A DNA stretch of 64,000 bases from Betaproteobacteria bacterium (GTDB taxonomy: Bacteria > Pseudomonadota > Gammaproteobacteria > Burkholderiales > Burkholderiaceae_C): positions 186,001 through 250,000 of the forward strand of contig CANGHH010000001.1 of the NCBI GenBank assembly GCA_947453725.1, written 5' to 3'. Under the pieces are notes generated by a model, which searched no databases, was not told the origin of the DNA, and was given only the letters and a program-made list of their open reading frames with translations. The translations under genes and the position numbers were made by a program. Positions 29,631 through 38,524 of the stretch are shown here, piece by piece (the stretch's first letter is position 1; every line of letters begins with the position of its first letter).

Positions 29631-30587
29631 TCAGATGTCGAAGACGCTGCCCGAGACCTCGGACCGTGCCGTGTCGACCACCTCGCGCGTCAGCGGCGAT
29701 GCGAAGGCGCTGATGAAGTCGTAGACGTAGCCGCGCAGGAAGCTGCCGCGGCGCACCGCCAGCCGCGTCATGTTGCTGGCGAAGAGGTGGCGCGCGTCGA
29801 TCGCCGTCAGGTTGGCGTCGCGCTGATCGTCGTGGGCGATGGCCGCGATGATGCCCACGCCCATGCCCAGCTCGACATAGGTCTTGATGACGTCGGCGTC
29901 CATCGCCGACAGCACCAGCTTGAAGGCCAGGCCCTGGCGCTGGAAGGCCTCGTCGATGTGGCTGCGGCCGGTGTAGCCGGGTTCGTAGGTGATGACCGGA
30001 AACTGCGCCAGACGGGCCAGCGTCAAGGTCAGCTGCCGGCGCGCGTCGTCGGCCAGCGGGTGCGTCGGCGGCACGATGACGCTGTGCGTCCACTGGTAGC
30101 AGGGCAGGGCGACGAGACCTGGGTAGCCGGCCAGCGCCTCGGTGGCCACGCCAATGTCGGCCTCGCCGGCCAGCAGCAGTTCGGCGACCTGCTGCGGCGT
30201 GCCCTGCTTCAGGCGCAGTTCGACGCCAGGGTGGCTGGCGCTGAAGTCGCGCACCGCCGGCGGCAGTGCGTAGCGGGCCTGTGAATGCGTCGCCGCGATG
30301 GTCAGCGTACCGTGGTCCTGGCCCGCGAAATCGGCGGCCGCACGCCGGAGGTTTTCCGCATCGAGCAGCAGCCGCTCGACGATGGGCAGGACCAGCGCGC
30401 CTGGCGCGGTCAGCCCGGTCAGGCGCTTGCCGGCGCGTTCGAAGAGCGTGATGCCGAGTTCGTCCTCGAGTTCGCGGATCTGCCGGCTCACGCCAGGCTG
30501 CGAGGTGTGCAGCACCTCGGCCACGACGGTCAGGTTGTAGCCCTGACGGACCGCTTCGCGCACCGAGCGGAGTTGTTGGAAATTCAC
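29631..30587 (-). CDS. cysB: CysB-type LysR regulator of sulfur assimilation
   Basis: 318 residues. The winged HTH (1-60) begins MNFQQLRSVREAVRQGYNLT, followed by LHTSQPGVSRQIRELEDELG, a CysB/Cbl hallmark. The effector domain has TTHTQARY-like ATHSQARYALP, VITYEPGYTGRSHID and MGVGIIAAIAHD. CysB activates sulfate-uptake and cysteine genes when acetylserine accumulates. It lies convergent to cysA and only 19 bases downstream of a response-regulator gene on the same strand, with no room for a promoter in between, so it is probably co-transcribed with the two-component system or driven from within it. Confidence 0.9.
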   Translation of the reverse strand: MNFQQLRSVREAVRQGYNLTVVAEVLHTSQPGVSRQIRELEDELGITLFERAGKRLTGLTAPGALVLPIVERLLLDAENLRRAAADFAGQDHGTLTIAATHSQARYALPPAVRDFSASHPGVELRLKQGTPQQVAELLLAGEADIGVATEALAGYPGLVALPCYQWTHSVIVPPTHPLADDARRQLTLTLARLAQFPVITYEPGYTGRSHIDEAFQRQGLAFKLVLSAMDADVIKTYVELGMGVGIIAAIAHDDQRDANLTAIDARHLFASNMTRLAVRRGSFLRGYVYDFISAFASPLTREVVDTARSEVSGSVFDI

Positions 30588-30606
30588 GCCTGTGCCAGCC
30601 GCCGTG

Positions 30607-31257
30607 TCAGCGGAACAGGCCCAGGCGCTGGGCTTCCAGCGCCGCTTCGGCGCGCGAGCTCACATTGAGCTTGCGGTAGATCTGCTTGACATAGTCGGCG
30701 ATCGTGTGCCGGCTCAAGCCCAGTTGCACGCCGATTTCCGGCAAGGTGTAGCCCTTGGCCACGCGCAGCAGCACTTCGCTTTCGCGGTCGGTGAGGCTGA
30801 CGTTGGGCATCGCGTTCAGGTTGGGCTGCGGCTTGGCCTTGGCGCTGAAATAAGCCATCACGCGGCGCGCGATGCTGGGTGACAGCGGCGGTTCGCCCTG
30901 GCTGATGCGCTGCAGCTGTTCGGTGATCAGTTCGCGCGCCTGCTCTTTCAGGATGTAGCCGAAGGCGCCGGCCTGCAGCGCCGGGAACAGGTGCTCGTCG
31001 TCGTCGTGGATGGTGACCACCACGCTTTGCGCATCGGGCTGCATGTCGCGCAGGCGCGTGACCACGTCGACGCCACTGCCGTCGGGCAGGCCGAGGTCGA
31101 TCAAGGCGAGGTCGAACTTGACCGAGGCTACCCTTTCGATGGCGTCGTGCACGCGGGCACTCTCGGCAATCGTCGCCCCTGGAAACACCTCCAGCACGAG
31201 CTTGCGCAGCCAGGCCCGGATCTCGGGCAGGTCTTCGAGCAGCAGAATCGACTTCAT
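30607..31257 (-). CDS. NarL/FixJ-family response regulator
   Basis: 216 residues: receiver domain (1-125) with acidic pair E8/D9, phospho-acceptor D54 in LIDLGLPDG and lysine in LKEQA; C-terminal LuxR-type HTH (about 152-212) with LTDRESEVLLRVAKGYTLPE and LSRHTIADYVKQIYRKL. It should be the partner of the sensor kinase encoded 51 bases upstream. cysB follows after 19 bases. Confidence 0.9.
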   Translation of the reverse strand: MKSILLLEDLPEIRAWLRKLVLEVFPGATIAESARVHDAIERVASVKFDLALIDLGLPDGSGVDVVTRLRDMQPDAQSVVVTIHDDDEHLFPALQAGAFGYILKEQARELITEQLQRISQGEPPLSPSIARRVMAYFSAKAKPQPNLNAMPNVSLTDRESEVLLRVAKGYTLPEIGVQLGLSRHTIADYVKQIYRKLNVSSRAEAALEAQRLGLFR

Positions 31258-31308
31258 GGTGGGGGGTTCCGGTGGCCAGTTGATGTTATCGGCAGGCCGG
31301 CGCCGCGC

Positions 31309-33207
31309 TCAGGCGCCTTCGATGGCCCGGTCCAGCGGAAGCGTGAGGCGTATCACGGTTCCATAGCCCGGTCCCGATTCCACCAGGCATTGCCCCTGCA
31401 GCTGCTTGGCGCGGTGCTTCATGCTGGCCAGGCCGTGGCCGCGGTCGAGCCGGCCGTCGACCTCGGCCGAGATGCCGTGGCCGTTGTCCTGCACCACCAG
31501 ATGGAAGTCGCCGTCGTTCAGGCTGGCGGTCACCGAGCAGTGGTCGGCGCGGCTGTGCTTGATGATGTTGCTGGTGGCCTCGCGCAGGATGCGCGTCGTC
31601 TGCACATAGGCGCGGGCCGACAGCGTCTGCGGCAGGTCTTCGGGCGCTTCCCAGTCGCCGTTGATGCCGGCCTGTGCCAGGCGCGAGATCACCTCGGCCC
31701 GCCAGTCGCCCAGGGCGTCGGCCAGCCGCACGGGCCGGCCGGTCAGGCCGCGCACGCTGAGGCGCATCTCCTCGAGCGCCTCGCGCGCCAGCGTGCTGAT
31801 GCGCTCGTTGTCGCTGGTGTGGACGATGGTCAGCAGCTTGGCGCCGAGGTCGTCGTGCAGATCGGCGGCGATGCGCTTGCGTTCGCGCTCGGTGACCTGC
31901 TCGACGCGCAGTTCGGCCAGCTGGCGGAAGTTGCGCTCGATCTCCGACGTGGCTTCGCGCACCCGCATTTCAAGCAGCGCCTTGCCCTGTTCGGCCCTGT
32001 AGAGCGCGGACCCGTGCTGCTGAACCAGGCGCAGGCCGACCACGACAAAGATGACCGGCACGACCAGTTGCGCGAGGTGTGCCGCCAGCGGCCTGGCGCC
32101 CGTCCACTGGACGGCGAATTCGATGCCGCCGGCGATGATGACGGTGGCCAGCAGCACGGACATCAGCCACGCCGAGCGTGCCGGCCGCTGGTGGTGCAGG
32201 TGCCAGACCGACGCCGCCACCACCTCCAGCGCCAGCAACAGGGACCAGAGGTTGGCCAGATCGTGCAGCCGCAGCTTGCCGCCGAGCATCAGGGACAGCG
32301 CCAGCAGGGCCGACTGCACCGGCAGGCCGACATCCACGGCGCGGTGGCGGGTGCGGGCGTCGCGCAGCAGGAACTGCACGGCCGCCCAGGTGATGAAGCC
32401 CAGCATCGCGCAGAGCAGGAACTCGATCGCCGAATGGCCCAGGTGCAGCACCGGCACGCTGCGCAGCCACAGCCGCGCATCGATCAGCGCCCAGCCCACC
32501 GACATCGCGCCGAAATAGGCCAGGTGGCTTTCGCGGCGATTGATGAAACCGAGCACGAACATGAAGCTGCCCATCAGCAGCAGCGTGGCACTGACGGCCT
32601 GCGGCGCGCCGACCTGCAAGGCCGTCAGCCGGGCGTGGCGCAAGGCCAGTTCCGACTGCGGCCCGACCTGCAGCGCCGACAGGGCGCCGGCTCGCTGGCG
32701 CGAGCCGACCTCGGCCAGCGGGTAGCCGGCCACCTTGATGTCGATGAAGTTGCCGTTGGCCTGGATCAGCGCGACCGGCAGCGTCACCAGTTGCGGGTGG
32801 TTGCAGTTGTTGATGATCGGCTCGACCAGGCGGCCGCTGCTGTGCACCAGCTGGCCGTTCAGGTAGACATCCAGGCTGCTGCAGACGTGTTCGATGAACA
32901 GGGCGAGCAGCTCGTCGTTGGCCCCGTCGGCCAGCGGCTGGAACTGCACGCGGTACCAGATCGGCCCGCTGCTGCCGGGCCGGCTGCGCGCCCATTCGTC
33001 GGGCAGGCTGACCGGCACCGGCGTGCCGCCTTCGGGAAAAGTCTTGTCCTGCGGTTGCAGGGCCGGCGCGCTCAGCGCACTGCGGATTTCCAGGGTCAGG
33101 GCCTGCGCCGGCTGGGCCCAGGCGGCCAGCGCCAGCAGCGCCATCAGCAGCCACAAGGGTAGCCGCGCGACCAGCGCGACACGACGGCGTTCCAGGGCTC
33201 TTTGCAC
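31309..33207 (-). CDS. 7TMR-DISM sensor histidine kinase (NarX-type core)
   Basis: 632 residues from GTG 33207. A signal peptide (about 10-36) is followed by a periplasmic 7TMR-DISM extracellular domain (about 40-190), seven membrane helices (about 200-395), a coiled coil (about 400-440) and the HisKA_3 box ERKRIAADLHDDLGAKLLT (phospho-His H451). The HATPase domain has N box NIIKHSR, DNGHGI and GHGLASMKHR. The signal is unknown; DISMED2-type domains often bind carbohydrate-like ligands. It pairs with the adjacent response regulator. The gene is divergent from phoH. Confidence 0.88.
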   Translation of the reverse strand: MQRALERRRVALVARLPLWLLMALLALAAWAQPAQALTLEIRSALSAPALQPQDKTFPEGGTPVPVSLPDEWARSRPGSSGPIWYRVQFQPLADGANDELLALFIEHVCSSLDVYLNGQLVHSSGRLVEPIINNCNHPQLVTLPVALIQANGNFIDIKVAGYPLAEVGSRQRAGALSALQVGPQSELALRHARLTALQVGAPQAVSATLLLMGSFMFVLGFINRRESHLAYFGAMSVGWALIDARLWLRSVPVLHLGHSAIEFLLCAMLGFITWAAVQFLLRDARTRHRAVDVGLPVQSALLALSLMLGGKLRLHDLANLWSLLLALEVVAASVWHLHHQRPARSAWLMSVLLATVIIAGGIEFAVQWTGARPLAAHLAQLVVPVIFVVVGLRLVQQHGSALYRAEQGKALLEMRVREATSEIERNFRQLAELRVEQVTERERKRIAADLHDDLGAKLLTIVHTSDNERISTLAREALEEMRLSVRGLTGRPVRLADALGDWRAEVISRLAQAGINGDWEAPEDLPQTLSARAYVQTTRILREATSNIIKHSRADHCSVTASLNDGDFHLVVQDNGHGISAEVDGRLDRGHGLASMKHRAKQLQGQCLVESGPGYGTVIRLTLPLDRAIEGA

Positions 33208-33299
33208 GCGGCCGATTGTGCATGGCGCCCGGCCGCAGGGCCGGCTGCGACAATGTGCCGCCGTGCCGTTCGGCACAGCCTCCCGATGGCCCCGTACCC

Positions 33300-34307
33300 G
33301 TGATCCGACGCCACGTCTTCGACAACCCCGACAACCGCCGCCTGGCCCACCTGTGCGGCCCGCTCGACGGCCATCTGCGCAGCATCGAAGCGGCGCTCGG
33401 CGTGCTGCTGGTGCGGCGAGACGCCAGCTTCCGCATCGACGGCCCGCGCGACGGTGTCGAGCGCGCGGTGCGCCTGCTCGACGCGCTCTACGAGATGGCC
33501 CGCACGCCGATCGCCGAACGTGCGCTGCAGCTGGCGCTGCTGAAGTTCATGCCGTCGCGCCACGGGGGCCTGCCCAGCGCGCCGCTGGGCGCCGCCGCCG
33601 ACCTCGATGCCGACGCCACCGCCGAGCCCATCGTGCTGCACACCCGCCACGCCGACCTCAGCGGCCGCACGCCCCGGCAGATGCAGTACCTGCAGCAGAT
33701 GCTGGCCCACGACATCACCTTCGGCATCGGCCCGGCCGGCACCGGCAAGACCTTCCTGGCGGTGGCCTGCGCCGTCGACGCGCTGGAACGCCACGGCGTG
33801 CAGCGCATCGTGCTGACCCGCCCGGCGGTCGAAGCCGGCGAACGCCTGGGCTTTCTGCCCGGTGACCTGGCGCAGAAGGTCGACCCTTACCTGCGCCCGC
33901 TGTACGACGCGCTCTACGACCTGATGGGTTTCGACCGGGTGACCAAGGCCTTCGACAAGGGCCTGATCGAGATCGCCCCGCTGGCCTTCATGCGCGGGCG
34001 CACGCTGAACCATGCCTTCGTGATCCTCGACGAAGCGCAGAACACGACGCGCGAGCAGATGCAGATGTTCCTGACCCGCATCGGCTTCGGCACGCGCTGC
34101 GTGGTCAACGGCGACACCAGCCAGGTCGACCTGCCCTCGGGCACGGCCAGCGGGCTGGTCGATGCGATGCAGGTGCTGCAAGGCGTCGACGGCATCGCCT
34201 TCACCCACTTCACCGGTGCCGACGTGGTGCGCCACCCGCTGGTGGCGCGCATCGTCGACGCCTACGAGCGTGACCGCGGTCTGCAGGGCCAGCGGGGCGT
34301 GCGATGA
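33300..34307 (+). CDS. PhoH-like ATPase
   Basis: 335 residues from GTG 33300. A small KH-like N-terminal domain (about 1-95) precedes the PhoH ATPase domain with Walker [11 protein letters not shown] (about 144-153) and Walker [12 protein letters not shown] (about 239). PhoH-like proteins are linked to RNA handling and ribosome quality. The ybeY gene overlaps its end, the standard phoH-ybeY arrangement. Confidence 0.92.
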   Translation: MIRRHVFDNPDNRRLAHLCGPLDGHLRSIEAALGVLLVRRDASFRIDGPRDGVERAVRLLDALYEMARTPIAERALQLALLKFMPSRHGGLPSAPLGAAADLDADATAEPIVLHTRHADLSGRTPRQMQYLQQMLAHDITFGIGPAGTGKTFLAVACAVDALERHGVQRIVLTRPAVEAGERLGFLPGDLAQKVDPYLRPLYDALYDLMGFDRVTKAFDKGLIEIAPLAFMRGRTLNHAFVILDEAQNTTREQMQMFLTRIGFGTRCVVNGDTSQVDLPSGTASGLVDAMQVLQGVDGIAFTHFTGADVVRHPLVARIVDAYERDRGLQGQRGVR

Positions 34308-34756
34308 GCCGCGCCGCCCGGCCCGCGCTGGCCTTGTCGCTGCAGTTCGCCGATGCCACGCACCGCGCCCATCTGCCACGCCACCGGGTGCAGCGCTGGG
34401 TGCGCGCGGCCCTGGAAAGCCCCGGCGAGATCACGGTGCGCTTCGTCGGCGCCGAAGAAGGCCGGGCGCTGAACCGTGACTACCGCGGCAAGGACTACGC
34501 CACCAATGTGCTGACCTTCGACTATGCCCACGAACCCGTGGTCAGCGCCGACCTCATCCTTTGCGCGCCCGTGCTGGCCCAGGAAGCGGCCGAACAGGGT
34601 CTGACGCTGGAAGCCCATTGCGCGCACCTGCTGGTCCACGGCACGCTGCACGCCCAAGGCTACGACCACGAGGTGGAAGACGAAGCGGCGGCGATGGAGG
34701 CGCGCGAAAGCGCCATCCTGCTGGCGCTGGGCTACGCCGACCCGTATGCCGCGTAA
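34304..34756 (+). CDS. ybeY: Endoribonuclease YbeY (rRNA maturation factor)
   Basis: 150 residues with the family metal motif [16 protein letters not shown] and the upstream [15 protein letters not shown]. YbeY is a zinc-dependent RNase involved in 16S rRNA 3'-end maturation and 70S quality control. The ATG overlaps the phoH stop by 4 bases. The corC/lnt genes that usually follow are absent; a convergent upp gene begins 3 bases beyond the stop. Confidence 0.93.
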   Translation: MSRAARPALALSLQFADATHRAHLPRHRVQRWVRAALESPGEITVRFVGAEEGRALNRDYRGKDYATNVLTFDYAHEPVVSADLILCAPVLAQEAAEQGLTLEAHCAHLLVHGTLHAQGYDHEVEDEAAAMEARESAILLALGYADPYAA

Positions 34757-34759
34757 GGC

Positions 34760-35395
34760 CTACTTCGTGCCGTAGATGCGGTCGCCGGCGTCGCCCAGCC
34801 CCGGCACGATGTAGCCGTGATCGTTCAGCTGGCGGTCGATGCAGGCCGTGTAGACCGGCACATCGGGGTGGTGGGCATGGAAAGTCTTCAGGCCCTCGGG
34901 CGCGGCCAGCAGGCTGACGAAGCGGATCGACTTCGGCTGGGTTTCCTTCAGCCGGTCGACCGCAGCCACCGCGGAGTTGCCGGTGGCCAGCATCGGGTCG
35001 AGCACGATGGCGTCGCGCTCCTGCATGTTGTTCGGCATCTTGAAGTAGTACTCGACGGCGGTCAGCGTCTTCGGATCGCGGTACAGGCCGACGTGCCCGA
35101 CGCGCGCGCCCGGCACCACTTCCAGCATGCCGTCGAGGAAGCCGGCGCCCGCCCGCATCACCACCACGAAGACCGTCTTGCGGCCTTCGATGACCGGCGA
35201 CTGCATCTTCTCCAGCGGCGTCTCGATCTCGATCAGCTGCGTCGGCATGTCGCGGGTCACTTCGTAGGCCATCAGCATGCTGATCTCGTGCAGCAGGCGG
35301 CGGAAGCTGCTGGTCGACAGGTCTTTCTGGCGCATCAGCGTCAGCTTGTGCTGCACCAGCGGGTGGCTGATCAGGTGGACGGTGGGGGTGCTCAT
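34760..35395 (-). CDS. upp: Uracil phosphoribosyltransferase
   Basis: 211 residues, with the PRPP loop [30 protein letters not shown] and the uracil-binding [10 protein letters not shown] terminus. It converts uracil and PRPP to UMP. The neighbours upstream on the same strand are URC4- and URC1-family genes, so here it probably corresponds to URC6 and feeds the URC uracil-catabolism route as well as salvage. Confidence 0.95.
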   Translation of the reverse strand: MSTPTVHLISHPLVQHKLTLMRQKDLSTSSFRRLLHEISMLMAYEVTRDMPTQLIEIETPLEKMQSPVIEGRKTVFVVVMRAGAGFLDGMLEVVPGARVGHVGLYRDPKTLTAVEYYFKMPNNMQERDAIVLDPMLATGNSAVAAVDRLKETQPKSIRFVSLLAAPEGLKTFHAHHPDVPVYTACIDRQLNDHGYIVPGLGDAGDRIYGTK

Positions 35396-35415
35396 GCCTA
35401 AGGGTCTTTCAGGTT

Positions 35416-36711
35416 TCAGAAGATCGTGCCGTCGCTGTCGATGGTCAGCGGCGGCGCGCCGCCCAGGCGCTGTTCCAGCGCGATCTCGCGGCCGGCGGCC
35501 CAGGTGCCGCCTTCCAGGATGCAGGCCAGCGGCAACTGCTCTGCCGTCTTGCCCAGTTGCTGGCGCACCAGCACGGCCACTTCGTCCAGCAGCGCCACGG
35601 TGAGCGCGCGCCATTCGATGATGAAGTCGTCCTGGGGCTTGAACGTGCGCAAGAGGTCGCGCGCATGACGCGGGATGATGACGCCGCCGTCCAGCAGCAG
35701 GCCGCCGTTGCGGTATTCGGGCAGGCCGGTCAGCGCGTCCAGCCCGGTGACGGTCACGCCGGCCCACTGCAGCGGTTCCAGCAGCGAATAGCTCAGCCAC
35801 AGACTGAGTTTGTGGAAGGGCACCCAGCCGCCTGTCGTGGGGTCTTCGCTGCCGTCGCCCACGGTGGCGCCTGCCCAGCGGTGGGGCCAGACATCGCCGG
35901 CCATCAGGCCCTGCACGTTGCGCCCGCTGGTCCAGATCGGCCCCAGCGTGCGCAGCACCTCGCCCAGCACCTCGGTCGCGCTGACCGTGTTCAGGGTGCC
36001 GCCCGCCGTCAGGCGGTCGAACATCAGCGCCGGCCTTGCCGGCAGGCCGGTCTTCGCGGCCTCGGCCTGCAGCGTTGCGCCCAGCCGCGCCAGCAGGCCG
36101 GCGCGGCCTTCCAGGCCGACCAGCGGGTTGGACGGACTGGACTGGAACACCGCGCGCAGCACCGAGGCATCGACGCGGCTCAGCGTGGCCGCGTCGGCGC
36201 GCAGCGGGTCGGCCGCCGACGACGAGAACCGGCCGTCCAGGAACGCATGCCAGCTGGCCACGCCCAGGCCTTCGGAGCGGCCCAGCACCTGGCCGGTGCC
36301 GGCTTCGGTGTAGCGCCAGGCAGCACCGGCACCGGCGTCCAGCAGCACGCTGACGACGGTCAGGTCGAAGCGCACGCGGGCGGCGTCGGCCGGGCTGTGG
36401 CCGGCCAGCAGCCCGTCGAGCAGGGGCTTGCGGTCCAGGCCGCCGGCTTCGAAATGGCGCCAGCGGCTGTGGAAGGGGATGCACAGGTCCGGAAAGCGCT
36501 TCAGCGTCAAGGCGGCGACGCGCGCCGCCACGCCGGGCAGGGCGCTGCGGTCGACGGTGAAGTGCTCGCTGACGTTGGCCTCCACCGCGCGCAGGATGGC
36601 CGCGCAGCGCGCGCGGATGGTGCCCGGGTCGTGCAGCGGCGCCAGCGGGTGCAGAGAAGGCGGGCTGGCGGCGGGCAGGCTGGCGGTCGAAGGGGTCTCA
36701 CTCAAGGGCAC
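35416..36711 (-). CDS. URC4/Urg3 family protein (DUF1688), uracil catabolism
   Basis: 431 residues from GTG 36711. Family segments seen include [39 protein letters not shown] and [18 protein letters not shown]4 is required for uracil degradation in the yeast Lachancea kluyveri; its mutants are reported to accumulate ribosylurea, so it may act on that intermediate, but the chemistry is not settled. It overlaps the URC1-like gene by 14 bases and is followed by upp after 20 bases, forming a three-gene operon. Confidence 0.82.
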   Translation of the reverse strand: MPLSETPSTASLPAASPPSLHPLAPLHDPGTIRARCAAILRAVEANVSEHFTVDRSALPGVAARVAALTLKRFPDLCIPFHSRWRHFEAGGLDRKPLLDGLLAGHSPADAARVRFDLTVVSVLLDAGAGAAWRYTEAGTGQVLGRSEGLGVASWHAFLDGRFSSSAADPLRADAATLSRVDASVLRAVFQSSPSNPLVGLEGRAGLLARLGATLQAEAAKTGLPARPALMFDRLTAGGTLNTVSATEVLGEVLRTLGPIWTSGRNVQGLMAGDVWPHRWAGATVGDGSEDPTTGGWVPFHKLSLWLSYSLLEPLQWAGVTVTGLDALTGLPEYRNGGLLLDGGVIIPRHARDLLRTFKPQDDFIIEWRALTVALLDEVAVLVRQQLGKTAEQLPLACILEGGTWAAGREIALEQRLGGAPPLTIDSDGTIF

Positions 36712-37951
36712 GCCCCTGCACGCGGGCCAGATCGGCCTGCGTCGGCACCGGGCCGTCGGTGAAATAGCCGGCGGCGATCTTGGCTTCCATCTCGACCTTG
36801 GCGTCGGCCGGGATCAGCGCGTCGGGTATCGCCACGCGTTCGCCGACCTCGATGCCGCTGCCGGTGATCGCGTCGTACTTGTCATTGCTCATGCTCACCA
36901 GCCGGTGGATCTTCCGGATGCCCAGCCAATGCAGCACGTCGGGCATCAGTTCCTGGAAGCGCATGTCCTGCACCCCGGCGACGCATTCGGTGCGCAGGAA
37001 ATACTTGTCGGCGCTGTCGCCGCCGACCTGCCGCTTGCGCGCGTTGTAGACCAGGAACTTGGTCACTTCGCCCAACGCCCGGCCTTCCTTGCGGCTGTAG
37101 GCGATCAGCCCCACGCCGCCGGCCTGCGCGCCGCGGATGCACTCCTCGATGGCGTGCGTCAGGTAGGGCCGGCAGGTGCAGATGTCGCTGCCGAAGACGT
37201 CCGAGCCGTTGCACTCGTCGTGCACGCGGGCGGTCAGCGTCACCTCGGGCTTGGCCAGGTCGCGGATGTCGCCGAAGACGTAGAGCGTCTGCCCGCCGAT
37301 CGGCGGCAGGAAGACCTCGAGGTCGCTGCGCGTGACCAGTTCGGGGTACATGCCGCCCGTCTCTTCAAACAGGGCCCTGCGCAGATCGGCCTCGCTGACC
37401 TTGAAGCGTTCGGCCACGCCGGGCAGCCACCACACCGGCTCCAGCGCCACCTTGGTGACCGTGGCGCTGGCGTCGTCGAGCAGCACCTTGCCGTCGATGG
37501 CCAGGCGCTGGAAGGCCAGGGCCTGCTTGATTTCGGGTAGGTGGATGTGGGCCTTGGTGACGGCGATGGTCGGGCGGATGTCGTAGCCCTGCGCCAGGTA
37601 GTCGGCATAGACCGTCTGCACGCTGGCGCCCCAGGGGTCGATGCTGACGATGCGTTTCGCGTCGCCCCACTGCGGGCAGGGCCCGACGGGGTCGGTCGGC
37701 GCGGTGTCGGTCAGGTCGGCGCGGTGGCCGCGTTCCAGGTTGCCGGCGGCCACCGCCAGCGCGCGGTAGACGCCGTAGCTGCCGCTGTGCGTGCCGATGA
37801 CGTTGCGCTGGCTGCGGTTGCCGGTGCTGCCCACGATGGGCCCGCGCACCTGCGGGTCGGCCGCGCCCCAGTGGATGGTCGGTGCGGCGTCGGTGCCCTG
37901 GCCGGGGTGCGAGGTCAGGCGGATGTGGCGGGTGGGCGTTGCGCTGTCCAT
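36698..37951 (-). CDS. GTP cyclohydrolase II-like protein, URC1 type
   Basis: 417 residues. The C-terminal half is a RibA-type domain: VHDECNGSDVFGSDICTCRP keeps three zinc cysteines, followed by YSRKEGRALGEVTKF where RibA has the QEGR catalytic motif. The N-terminal half (HIRLTSHPGQG, HWGAADPQVRGPIVG) is specific to the URC1 subgroup and absent from riboflavin-pathway RibA. I infer attack on the pyrimidine ring of uridine nucleotide rather than GTP. ATG 37951 is chosen from the HIRLTSHP family start; ATG 37996 is an alternative. Confidence 0.82.
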   Translation of the reverse strand: MDSATPTRHIRLTSHPGQGTDAAPTIHWGAADPQVRGPIVGSTGNRSQRNVIGTHSGSYGVYRALAVAAGNLERGHRADLTDTAPTDPVGPCPQWGDAKRIVSIDPWGASVQTVYADYLAQGYDIRPTIAVTKAHIHLPEIKQALAFQRLAIDGKVLLDDASATVTKVALEPVWWLPGVAERFKVSEADLRRALFEETGGMYPELVTRSDLEVFLPPIGGQTLYVFGDIRDLAKPEVTLTARVHDECNGSDVFGSDICTCRPYLTHAIEECIRGAQAGGVGLIAYSRKEGRALGEVTKFLVYNARKRQVGGDSADKYFLRTECVAGVQDMRFQELMPDVLHWLGIRKIHRLVSMSNDKYDAITGSGIEVGERVAIPDALIPADAKVEMEAKIAAGYFTDGPVPTQADLARVQGRALE

Positions 37952-38129
37952 GCGTGAGGCGTCGGTCGAGCTGGAAAGCCGCTGAAGATACGCCATGTTG
38001 CGGGCCGCGCCGCGTGCGTTGCCCAACCCGTCGCCGTGGCTTGTCGCCTTGGCTTGCAAATGCCCGCTGATTCCCGAGAATGCAGCGATCGGCGCGGACG
38101 CGCTGCAAACCAAGAAACAGGAGGACGCG

Positions 38130-38519
38130 ATGTCAAGAAAACTGGGAGCGGGCTGGGTTGCGCTTGGCGCGGTGCTGTGGGGCTTGAGCGCAGCCGCCAA
38201 GGCGGCGACCGTCGGCGTCACCGTGGTCGGTGGCGCCGTGGTGGCCAGCCCGCTGGGCGTCACCTTGGCGCCGACCGAAGACTCGCTGGTCTTCCAGCTC
38301 GGTACGCCGGGCTACACGTTTTCGCTCACCGGCGCCGTGGTCATCACCGGCACGGGCTCCTCGTTCCGCTGCGTCACGGCCGGCAGCAGGACCACCGTCA
38401 CCTGCAAGAAGTCGGGGCAGGGCAACAACTCGCAGCAGACTTACCAGATCAGCGTGTTGCCGGCGGGGTCCAAGACGCCCTTGGATTCGCCGCCTGATCT
38501 CTGGATCGTCAGCGAATAG
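38130..38519 (+). CDS. Small secreted protein of unknown function
   Basis: 129 residues with a clear signal peptide (about 1-27, GWVALGAVLWGLSAAAKAA). The mature part is rich in Val, Thr and Gly and has two cysteines 14 residues apart (FRC...TVTC) that could form a disulfide within a beta-sandwich. A strong Shine-Dalgarno AGGAGG lies 5 bases before the ATG. I do not recognise a family. Its stop is 5 bases from the convergent end of the STAND regulator gene. Confidence 0.65.
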   Translation: MSRKLGAGWVALGAVLWGLSAAAKAATVGVTVVGGAVVASPLGVTLAPTEDSLVFQLGTPGYTFSLTGAVVITGTGSSFRCVTAGSRTTVTCKKSGQGNNSQQTYQISVLPAGSKTPLDSPPDLWIVSE

Positions 38520-38524
38520 CGCGG

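Noticed and set aside
36698..37951. Riboflavin-pathway RibA (GTP cyclohydrolase II) as the name of this gene
   Set aside because: The long extra N-terminal half, the altered catalytic motif, and linkage to a DUF1688 gene and upp fit URC1 better than RibA.
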